Program-made: the position numbers and the translations under genes | The notes under the pieces: model-generated | Told to the model about the DNA's origin: nothing | Database searches by the model: none | Seen by the model: only the letters and a program-made list of their open reading frames with translations | Shown here: positions 1 through 5,255 of the stretch, in pieces | How positions within the stretch are numbered: position 1 is the stretch's first letter | Layout: every line of letters starts with the position of its first letter | Assembly (NCBI GenBank): GCA_035689095.1 | Contig: DASSMB010000212.1 | Location: forward strand, 1-11,049 | Source: JACDDK01 sp035689095 | GTDB lineage: Bacteria > Actinomycetota > Rubrobacteria > Rubrobacterales > Rubrobacteraceae | DNA: 11,049 nucleotides | Reading direction: 5' to 3'

Positions 1-553
1 TCCCCCTGTCACGCACCGTCGCCTTGATGGTCGGCGTGGTGTCCTTGACCTTCGAGCGCGGGGCGGGACTGACCTTGGCGATGGTAGGGGCGGAGTTCAC
101 CGACGTTGGGGCCACTCCGGTCCCGGTCAGGGCCGCACTGCTCACCGGAACGGTGGTGGTGGTGAAGTCCAGGTTGGCGACCCGGCTACCGAGGGCCGAG
201 GGCGAGAAAGCGACATCGAACGTGACAGTGCCATTAGGGTTGATGGTTACACCGCCGACCGGGAGCTGATTCAGCAACGTGAAGTCGCCGGCATTAGGCC
301 CAGAGAGAGTGGCGCCGGTGATCGTCAGAGGTCCGGCAGTGGTGTTGGTGATGGTCACGGTCTGCGGGGTGCTGGTGGTGTCGAGGACCACAGCGCCGAA
401 GTCGACCGTGGTGGGATCCAGGGTCACCGTCTGCGCGTCGGCGGTCTTGGCGCCAAAGCTCATGTACGCCATCAGCGTTACCGCTATGGCCGCGAGTAGG
501 ACTATAGTCCTATTGAGCCGCACGGACCCATTCGCTAAACTAGATATGTTCAT
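1..553 (-). CDS. Secreted choice-of-anchor D domain protein (partial, C-terminus beyond window)
   Basis: Reading the minus strand from an ATG at 553-551 gives 184 codons without a stop up to the window edge, so the C-terminal part is missing. A GGAG Shine-Dalgarno at 564-561 sits 7 nt before the ATG. The N-terminus is a Sec-type signal peptide: R12 and R15, a hydrophobic stretch at about 17-33, and an Ala-Asp-Ala site cleaving before Gln41. Residues about 42-147 form one beta-rich domain with the pattern of choice-of-anchor D (ASPM-SPD-2-Hydin-like) repeats: VDFGAVVLD, then TITNTTAGPLTITG, then FSPSALGS, ending in LTGTGV. From about residue 153 a second, Ig-like module begins (SPAPRSKVKDTTPTI). 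It is probably an exported cell-surface or matrix protein; no catalytic motif is visible. It is the only gene reading out of the riboswitch leader at 676-750, so c-di-GMP probably sets its expression. The opposite strand is also open here, but the signal peptide, domain and RBS fix the minus strand as coding. Confidence 0.88.
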   Translation of the reverse strand, partial: MNISSLANGSVRLNRTIVLLAAIAVTLMAYMSFGAKTADAQTVTLDPTTVDFGAVVLDTTSTPQTVTITNTTAGPLTITGATLSGPNAGDFTLLNQLPVGGVTINPNGTVTFDVAFSPSALGSRVANLDFTTTTVPVSSAALTGTGVAPTSVNSAPTIAKVSPAPRSKVKDTTPTIKATVRDRG

Positions 554-583
554 AGAGTATCTCCGTATCGTTTCTATGGACTT

Positions 584-628
584 GGCTTCGGGGTGTTGAT
601 GGCACTCCGAAGCCCTTTTCAAGGCTTC
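584..628 (-). promoter_or_regulatory. Putative riboswitch expression platform: two mutually exclusive hairpins
   Basis: Between the aptamer and the start codon, the minus strand can fold in two incompatible ways. Hairpin A pairs 628-621 (GAAGCCTT) with 616-609 (AGGGCTTC) around a GAAA loop: 8 bp including one G-T. Hairpin B pairs 614-607 (GGCTTCGG) with 591-584 (CCGAAGCC), a perfect 8 bp enclosing 15 nt. Both use 609-614, so only one can form. Neither is followed by a U-tract, so the switch may act on translation, Rho access or a U-less terminator. The RBS at 564-561 lies 20 nt beyond hairpin B. The pairings are read directly; the switching role is inferred. Confidence 0.5.
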
Positions 629-675
629 TACACTTGCTCAAGGGTTCGCGATCGAGTTAACCTTGTGGACCTCCT

Positions 676-750
676 TCCGGCGACCCGGCCACCTCTCGAA
701 GAGGTCCGTAGGTTTTGCGCCCCCGCCTCACGACGGGTTTGCCTTTTTCA
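676..750 (-). promoter_or_regulatory. Cyclic-di-GMP-I (GEMM-I) riboswitch aptamer
   Basis: The minus strand carries the GEMM-I core in the right order. The block AAGGCAAACC at 745-736 is followed by stem P2, CCCGTC (737-732) with GGCGGG (727-722), closed by a GTGA GNRA tetraloop (731-728). The second conserved block GCGCAAAACC is at 720-711. Stem P3 follows, with its receptor-like internal loop (CCTACGG at 712-706 opposite GGCCGGG at 690-684) and a hairpin ACCTC/GAGGT (705-701 with 695-691). The 3' strand GGGTCGCCGG at 686-677 ends the aptamer. In the known family the tetraloop docks into P3 and the ligand sits between the two conserved strands. The closing P1 stem is the least clear part. 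The RNA points toward the secreted protein gene, with about 120 nt between aptamer and ATG. Confidence 0.9.
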
Positions 751-761
751 GGGACATGAGT

Positions 762-789
762 AGTGTACCCTTGATCTGCTTGATCTAAA
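762..789 (-). promoter_or_regulatory. Putative sigma70-type promoter of the riboswitch-controlled gene
   Basis: On the minus strand, TTTAGA (789-784, 4 of 6 to the -35 consensus) and TACACT (767-762, 4 of 6 to the -10 consensus) are 16 nt apart. The predicted transcription start near 755 would begin the RNA a few nucleotides before the aptamer, as riboswitch leaders usually do. The match to consensus is moderate; the position relative to the aptamer is the stronger argument. Confidence 0.45.
771..786. repeat. Direct repeat TTGATCT x2, 9-bp period, in the promoter spacer
   Basis: TTGATCT occurs at 771-777 and again at 780-786, separated by GC. The pair covers most of the spacer and part of the -35 of the leftward promoter, a position where a bound regulator would block or assist RNA polymerase. 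No regulator can be named from the sequence. Confidence 0.4.
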
Positions 790-795
790 AGGAAG

Positions 796-807
796 ATTGT
801 TCACAAT
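796..807. repeat. Short palindrome ATTGT-TC-ACAAT in the divergent intergenic region
   Basis: A perfect 5-bp inverted repeat with a 2-bp centre lies 6 bp upstream of the leftward -35, in the most AT-rich part of the 395-bp region between the divergent secreted-protein and gmd genes. It could be an operator for either direction. At this length chance is not excluded. Confidence 0.3.
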
Positions 808-878
808 TTTGATTGATTTAAACAAGATTTCACGAGTATTCACAGCGTATAACTGACTGGCACCTCAAGAGCCGCGAT

Positions 879-907
879 TTTACGGCTTGCCGCGTAGACG
901 GTAGACT
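879..907 (+). promoter_or_regulatory. Candidate promoter of gmd-rmd
   Basis: TTTACG (879-884) and TAGACT (902-907) are 17 nt apart, each matching 4 of 6 sigma70 consensus positions. Transcription would start near 914, giving a leader of about 35 nt before the gmd start. The hexamers are weak, so this is a candidate only. Confidence 0.3.
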
Positions 908-948
908 CGGGCAATGTCGAAGCAATAGTCGGATGATGGAGGGCCATT

Positions 949-1950
949 ATTAATAAAGGCGCGTTGATCACGGGCATCACCGGCCAGGACGGAGCATACC
1001 TGGCGCAGCATCTGTTAGAGAGAGGGTACCGGGTAGTCGGGGCCTTCAGGCGGGCGAGCACCGTGGCGACCACCCGGCTGGACTCTCTAGGCATCACGGA
1101 CGAGATAGAGATGGTGCCATTCGACCTGACAGACCACGGCAACATGAGGCGCGTAATCGATGCCGTCGAACCGGATGAGATCTACAACCTCGCCGCCCAG
1201 AGCTTCGTCGGGGTCTCCTTCGAGCAGCCGGTGACAACGGGCGAGATCACCGGCGTCGGCGTCGTGCGCTTGCTGGAAGCCATCCGCGAGGCGAACCCGG
1301 AGATCCGCTTCTACCAGGCATCCACGAGCGAGATGTTCGGCAAGGCCCCCGCTCCTCAGAACGAGGAGACTCTGTTCCATCCCCGCAGCCCCTACGCCGT
1401 CTCCAAGCTCTACGCCCACTGGAGCACAGTCAACTACCGCGAGGCCTACGGGATGCACGCCTCCTCGGGGATACTCTTCAATCACGAGAGCCCCCTGAGA
1501 GGCGCGGAGTTCGTTACGCGCAAGATCACGCTGGCGGCGGCCCGCATCAAACACGGCCTTCAGGACGAGTTGAAGCTCGGCAACCTGGATGCCCGGCGCG
1601 ACTGGGGCTACGCCCGCGAGTACGTCGAGGCGATGCGCCTCATGCTCCAGCAGCCCGAGCCGGGAGACTACGTGATCGCCACCGGCGAGACCCACTCGGT
1701 CCGCGAGTTCGTCGAGGCGGCCTTCGAGGCTGCGGAACTCGACTGGGAACAGCACGTCGTCACCGACCCCGCCTTCCTGCGCCCGGCGGAGGTAGACCTG
1801 CTCCTCGGCGATATCACGAAGGCGAAGAAGAAGCTCGGCTGGGAGCCGAAGACTACGTTCAAGGACCTCGTCGCCCTCATGGTGGAGGCCGACCTAAAGC
1901 GGGCGGCCTTCGAGGCCCGGCACGGGCGCGAGAGCGCGGAGATCCGCTAA
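949..1950 (+). CDS. gmd: GDP-mannose 4,6-dehydratase
   Basis: Converts GDP-D-mannose to GDP-4-dehydro-6-deoxy-D-mannose using bound NADP, in the cytoplasm. It is an extended SDR of 333 aa if started at ATT 949, slightly shorter than usual for the family. Visible motifs: the Rossmann loop TGITGQDG (8-15), the catalytic STSE (125-128), Tyr149-x3-Lys153, the Gmd signature NHESP (178-182) followed by FVTRKI, and the C-terminal RPAEVDLLLGD. The first conventional start is TTG 964, but it would remove most of the first beta-strand. ATT 949 gives the N-terminus MNKGALITG, which fits the family, and has GGAGG 6 nt upstream (938-942). I therefore prefer the rare ATT start and give TTG 964 as the fallback. 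The stop is immediately followed by rmd, so the two are almost certainly co-translated. Confidence 0.93.
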   Translation: MNKGALITGITGQDGAYLAQHLLERGYRVVGAFRRASTVATTRLDSLGITDEIEMVPFDLTDHGNMRRVIDAVEPDEIYNLAAQSFVGVSFEQPVTTGEITGVGVVRLLEAIREANPEIRFYQASTSEMFGKAPAPQNEETLFHPRSPYAVSKLYAHWSTVNYREAYGMHASSGILFNHESPLRGAEFVTRKITLAAARIKHGLQDELKLGNLDARRDWGYAREYVEAMRLMLQQPEPGDYVIATGETHSVREFVEAAFEAAELDWEQHVVTDPAFLRPAEVDLLLGDITKAKKKLGWEPKTTFKDLVALMVEADLKRAAFEARHGRESAEIR

Positions 1951-2868
1951 GTGCCCCACGCCCTCGTAACCGGAGCCTCCGGCTTCGCGGGACCGTTCCT
2001 GATCCAGCACCTCCTCAAAGAAGGCTACGAGGTCACCGGGGCCGTCCACGGACCAGATAAGAAACTCCCCGGAGAGTGCCACGCGGTGAGCCTGGACGTG
2101 ACCGATGCCAGGGCCGTGCGGAGGACCGTCGCGGAGCTATCGCCGGACGAGGTCTACCATCTGGCTGGCCTTACCCGTCCGGCGAGCGGCGCGGTCGGGG
2201 AGTTCTACGCGGTCAACTTCGGCGGCGCCCTTAACCTGCTGGAGGCCGCGCGCGAAGAAGCGCCGGAGATTGGAATTCTCCTGGTCGGGAGCGCCTACGC
2301 TTACGGCAGGGTGGACCGCCCCATCGCCGAATCCGAGCCCCTGAACCCCACCAACCACTACGGCGTCTCGAAAGCGGCGGCGGACATGCTGGGACACAGC
2401 TACGCCTTGCAGGGACTGCGGGTCGTGGGCGTCCGCCCGTTCAACCACTCCGGTCCCGGCCAGAGCCCGGACTTCCTGCTCCCGACTCTGGTAGAGCAGT
2501 TCGCCGAGATAAAGGCCGGCAGGCGCGAGCCCTCCGTGAAGCTCGGAAACCTCGACTCGGTGCGCGACCTCTCCGACGTGCGGGACGTGGTGCGAGCCTA
2601 CGTCCTCGCGCTGCGAAAAGGCAACCCTGGCGAGGCGTACAACGTCGGCAGCGGGCGTGGAATACCGGTACGGGAGCTTTTCGAGATGGTGCGTCGGCAA
2701 GCCGGGGTCGAGGTCGAGCTCATCGTCGAGCCCTCCCGCGTGCGGGCGGGCGATATCCCCTACCTCGTAGCCGACATAAACAAGACCGGGAAAGAGTTGG
2801 GCTGGCGTCCGACGATGCCACTGGAGCGGACGGTCAGGGAGATGCTGGAGGCTGCCGGCGCGGTCTGA
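1951..2868 (+). CDS. rmd: GDP-4-dehydro-6-deoxy-D-mannose reductase (GDP-D-rhamnose forming)
   Basis: Reduces the Gmd product at C4 to give GDP-D-rhamnose. It is an extended SDR of 305 aa, normal for Rmd. It shows the nucleotide-binding GASGFAG (8-14), catalytic Ser114 (GSAYAYG), Tyr137-x3-Lys141 (HYGVSK), and the family blocks RPFNHSGPGQ (162-171) and GNLDSVRDLSDVRDVV. These blocks favour Rmd over Fcl (GDP-L-fucose synthase), which needs a C3/C5 epimerase function. The GTG start directly follows the gmd stop with zero spacing; GGAG at 1938-1941 lies 9 nt before it. The pair is a complete two-step GDP-D-rhamnose module. The residual alternative is a reductase giving GDP-6-deoxy-D-talose, which motif reading cannot exclude. 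Confidence 0.87.
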   Translation: MPHALVTGASGFAGPFLIQHLLKEGYEVTGAVHGPDKKLPGECHAVSLDVTDARAVRRTVAELSPDEVYHLAGLTRPASGAVGEFYAVNFGGALNLLEAAREEAPEIGILLVGSAYAYGRVDRPIAESEPLNPTNHYGVSKAAADMLGHSYALQGLRVVGVRPFNHSGPGQSPDFLLPTLVEQFAEIKAGRREPSVKLGNLDSVRDLSDVRDVVRAYVLALRKGNPGEAYNVGSGRGIPVRELFEMVRRQAGVEVELIVEPSRVRAGDIPYLVADINKTGKELGWRPTMPLERTVREMLEAAGAV

Positions 2869-2873
2869 TAAAA

Positions 2874-2919
2874 GGTCCGTTAGAGACCTCGCATCCGTTT
2901 ACGCTGATGTGAACGGACC
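2874..2919 (+). terminator. Hairpin after rmd, possible U-less terminator
   Basis: Five nucleotides after the rmd stop, GGTCCGTT (2874-2881) pairs perfectly with AACGGACC (2912-2919). An inner stem CGCATC (2890-2895) with GATGTG (2906-2911) encloses a 10-nt loop, leaving an 8-nt bulge on one side. No T-run follows on the plus strand. Read on the minus strand the hairpin is followed by TTTT, so it could also stop antisense transcription coming back from the sulfatase. Confidence 0.45.
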
Positions 2920-2956
2920 GTGCAGAACCCGGCTCAGGGCATGATGCGCCCAGACG

Positions 2957-2962
2957 TATGAT
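2957..2962 (+). promoter_or_regulatory. Candidate -10 element of the sulfatase gene
   Basis: TATGAT matches 5 of 6 positions of the -10 consensus, but no convincing -35 lies 16-18 nt upstream. Initiation near 2969 would leave only about 5 nt before ATG 2974 (nearly leaderless), or a normal leader with GGGGAG before the alternative ATG 3004. Confidence 0.28.
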
Positions 2963-2973
2963 GCTGTAGAGTA

Positions 2974-4425
2974 ATGTCTGTTACCTGTGATATTTGGGGA
3001 GCGATGTTGGGCAAAGTACTGAGTCTTTCAGGATGCCGTATATGGTTTACGACCATGCTCGCATTCGCCGTCTTGTTACTCATGAACGGCGGCACCGCCA
3101 GCGAATCGGCGCTGGCGCACGAGGTAAGCAAGCCCAACATCATCCTGATCCTCACCGACGATATGAGGGCCGACGACCTCAAGTTCACGCCCAGGACGCA
3201 GAACCTCCTGGGCGGCGGGGGTGTCACGTTCAAGAATGCGTTCGTCACCGACTCGATCTGCTGTCCCAGCAGGTCCACCATCTTGAGGGGCCAGTACGCC
3301 CACAACCACAGCATCCTCTCGAACCACTACCCTCTCGGGAGCGGAATAAAGTTCCGCGAGCTCGGCCGGGACAATTCCACCGTGGCGACCTGGCTCCATT
3401 CCTCGGGCTATCGCACCGGTCTCTTCGGCACCTACCTCAAGTTCTACGACGGCTCCTACGTGCCGCCGGGGTGGGACGACTGGTACGGATGGATGGGCAG
3501 CAACCAGTTCAACGAAAACGGTCAGGTGATAGCCAACACCTCCGACATACACATTACCGACCGCCTCTCCAACAGGGCCGACGCCTTCGTCCGGCAGGGC
3601 GTCGCCTCGGGCGAACCGTTCTTCGCCTATATCGCACCCACGGCGCCCCATCCACCAGCGATCCCGCCTGACAGGTATAAGGATGCGTATCCAAACCTCG
3701 TAGCGCCCAGGGATGCAAGCTTCAACGAGCGTGACGTCTCGGACAAGATGTCGTGGGTCAGGAACCATCCGCTGCTCACGGCAAACGAGATGTCCGGGAT
3801 AGATTCTCTCTACCGCAACCGCGCTCGCTCGCTGCTGGCCGTGGACGATATGGTAGAGCGGCTGGTCAACACCCTCACCGAGACCGGCGCCTTGGAGAAC
3901 ACTTACATAGTCTTCACCTCGGACAACGGTTTCCACATGGGCGAGCATCGCCTACCACCCATGAAGCAGACCGCCTACGAGGAGGACATAAGGGTACCGC
4001 TTCTCATCCGCGGCCCCGGTTTGCCTGCCGGAGAGAGCAGGACGGCCTTCGCCCTCAACAACGACTTCGCCCCCACCTTCGCGGACTGGGCGGATGCCAG
4101 CGTGCCCATCTCCGTGGACGGCCGCTCCCTCTCGCCCATTCTCTCCTCACCCCTCACTACGGGCTGGAGGACCTCGTTCCTGGTAGAGAAGTGGGACACG
4201 AACGCCATGCCGCAGAGCTACAAGGCCGTGAGGACCGCCGACTGGACCTACGTCAGATATTCCAACGGCGAGAAGGAACTCTACAACCTCTCCAAAGATC
4301 CCCAGGAGCTAAGAAACGTCGCCGGGGATACGGACGAGAAGACGCTGCATGCGCTGGACTATCGTCTCGACACCCTCAAAGCCTGCAAGGCCACCACATG
4401 CCGGTCGGCCGAGAACCGGCCCTAG
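2974..4425 (+). CDS. Exported type I sulfatase, N-acetylglucosamine-6-sulfatase-like
   Basis: Hydrolyses a sulfate ester, probably on an extracellular glycan. It has 483 aa from ATG 2974. ATG 3004 is an alternative that gives a shorter signal peptide; GGGGAG (2996-3001) is only 2 nt before it and there is no clear RBS before 2974. The N-terminus has a hydrophobic segment (about 25-38) and a likely signal peptidase site Ala-Leu-Ala before His49. The sulfatase fold is clear: metal-binding Asp62-Asp63 in LILTDDMR, the formylglycine motif C96-C-P-S-R100, Lys156, His226 (TAPHPP), Asp317-Asn318 (TSDNG) and Lys331. All expected active-site residues are present, so the enzyme looks functional, provided a formylglycine-generating enzyme acts on it. 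The block from DSICCPSRS to YAHNHS resembles GlcNAc-6-sulfatases, but the substrate is not proven. The gene converges on the sulfotransferase operon and overlaps rmlD by 4 nt. Confidence 0.9.
   Translation: MSVTCDIWGAMLGKVLSLSGCRIWFTTMLAFAVLLLMNGGTASESALAHEVSKPNIILILTDDMRADDLKFTPRTQNLLGGGGVTFKNAFVTDSICCPSRSTILRGQYAHNHSILSNHYPLGSGIKFRELGRDNSTVATWLHSSGYRTGLFGTYLKFYDGSYVPPGWDDWYGWMGSNQFNENGQVIANTSDIHITDRLSNRADAFVRQGVASGEPFFAYIAPTAPHPPAIPPDRYKDAYPNLVAPRDASFNERDVSDKMSWVRNHPLLTANEMSGIDSLYRNRARSLLAVDDMVERLVNTLTETGALENTYIVFTSDNGFHMGEHRLPPMKQTAYEEDIRVPLLIRGPGLPAGESRTAFALNNDFAPTFADWADASVPISVDGRSLSPILSSPLTTGWRTSFLVEKWDTNAMPQSYKAVRTADWTYVRYSNGEKELYNLSKDPQELRNVAGDTDEKTLHALDYRLDTLKACKATTCRSAENRP
4400..4421. 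terminator. GC-rich hairpin at the convergent junction, candidate bidirectional stop
   Basis: GCCGGT (4400-4405) pairs with ACCGGC (4415-4420) around 9 nt, or alternatively GGCCG (4407-4411) with CGGCC (4417-4421). It lies in the last codons of the sulfatase, directly before the shared CTAG stop. There is no U-tract on either strand. It is the only visible structure that could end transcription between the two converging genes. Confidence 0.25.
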
Positions 4426-5255
4426 CGCCGCACCGCTTCCCGCCGCAGGTAGTCCTCCAGCGCCTCCCGCCAGTGGCGAAGCTCGGGGCTTCCGAGCGCG
4501 GAGAGGACGCCGTTGGCCGGACGAGCGGCGGGCAGTGGGTACTCGGAGCCGGGTATGGGGATGACCTCCGTTTCGACTCCGGTGAGGCGGAAGATCTCCT
4601 TCGTGAACTCGTACCAGGAGCAGGACCCGGAGTTGGTCAGGTGGTAGAGGCCGTACCGCCCAGACTCGATTATCTGGATAATCCCCCCGGCGAGGTCGCG
4701 GGCGTAGGTGGGCGAGATGAATTCATCATTCTTGACCTTGAGCGTCTCCCTCTCTCCGGCGACACGCAGCATGGTCCGAACGAAGTTGTGGCCCCGGCCG
4801 TAGACTCCTGCGGAGCGGACGACGTACCAGCAGGTCGTGAGGTCCCTGACGTACTCCTCCCCGGCGAGCTTGGTGCGGCCATAGGCGCTGATGGGGTTCG
4901 GCGGGTCGAAGGGCTCGTAGGGCCGCTCGCGCTGGCCGTCGAAGACGTAGTTGGTGCTGACGTGCAGCAGGGTGCAGCCCATTCGCTCGCAGAGTTGCGC
5001 CAGGTTGCGCGGACCGAGGGCGTTGACGCGGTAGGCGAGGTCTGTCTCCGTCTCGCAGCCGTCCACGTTTGTGTAGGCGGCAGCGTTTATGACAATGTCC
5101 GGCACGTACTCCTCCAGCGCCCGCTCTACGGAAGCAAAATCTGCTATGTCGAGGTCGCTCCGGGCAACAGCTATGGTCTCATGGCCGCCTTCGGGGAGGA
5201 GCTCGGCTAGCTCCCGACCTAGCTGACCTCCGGCGCCGGTCACGAGCACCTTCAA
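4422..5255 (-). CDS. rmlD: dTDP-4-dehydrorhamnose reductase
   Basis: Catalyses the last step of dTDP-L-rhamnose synthesis, reduction of dTDP-4-dehydro-L-rhamnose. It has 277 aa, normal for RmlD. Visible: GAGGQLG (7-13), NAAAYTNVD, catalytic region HVSTNYVFDG (98-107, where most family members have STDYVFDG), Tyr125-x3-Lys129 (YGRTK), and the C-terminal RPANGVL block. The start is TTG 5255-5253: it places KVLVTGAGG at the N-terminus and has GGAGGT (5268-5263) 7 nt upstream. Longer readings into 5333 only translate the end of the upstream gene. TTG overlaps the upstream TGA as TTGA, which implies translational coupling. RmlA, RmlB and RmlC are not in the window. It is the last gene of the minus-strand operon. 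Confidence 0.92.
   Translation of the reverse strand: MKVLVTGAGGQLGRELAELLPEGGHETIAVARSDLDIADFASVERALEEYVPDIVINAAAYTNVDGCETETDLAYRVNALGPRNLAQLCERMGCTLLHVSTNYVFDGQRERPYEPFDPPNPISAYGRTKLAGEEYVRDLTTCWYVVRSAGVYGRGHNFVRTMLRVAGERETLKVKNDEFISPTYARDLAGGIIQIIESGRYGLYHLTNSGSCSWYEFTKEIFRLTGVETEVIPIPGSEYPLPAARPANGVLSALGSPELRHWREALEDYLRREAVRR

Larger units (their letters stand above)
554..948. other. Divergent intergenic region, secreted protein / gmd
   Basis: This is the longest stretch without a gene. Reading left to right it holds the minus-strand RBS (561-564), two alternative leader hairpins (584-628), the c-di-GMP aptamer (676-750), the leftward promoter (762-789) with a direct repeat, an AT-rich segment with a palindrome (796-807), a weak 5-bp hairpin (870-874 with 883-887), a candidate rightward promoter (879-907), and the GGAGG RBS of gmd (938-942). 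No tRNA or other RNA gene was seen. Confidence 0.7.

Noticed and set aside
24..599. Plus-strand open frames at the left edge
   Set aside because: They lie opposite the secreted-protein gene, have no domain pattern and no sensible RBS. The minus frame has a signal peptide, a recognisable domain and a good RBS.
669..678. Strong Shine-Dalgarno-like AAGGAGGT on the minus strand just after the aptamer
   Set aside because: No ATG, GTG or TTG lies within about 15 nt downstream, so it cannot start a gene. It is probably part of the aptamer 3' flank.
848..853. TATAAC as a -10 box for gmd
   Set aside because: No acceptable -35 lies 16-18 nt upstream; the pair at 879-907 has correct spacing.
870..887. 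Small hairpin AGCCG/CGGCT upstream of gmd
   Set aside because: Only 5 bp with no U-run and no partner structure; likely chance.
1951..2868. rmd as GDP-L-fucose synthase
   Set aside because: The conserved blocks (RPFNHSGPGQ, GNLDSVRDLSDVRDVV) fit Rmd, and the Fcl-specific pattern is not seen.
3753..5210. A 485-codon plus-strand open frame crossing the sulfatase end and rmlD
   Set aside because: It is Arg/Gly/Pro-rich with no domain. Both overlapped genes are complete and well conserved, so this is a GC-driven shadow.
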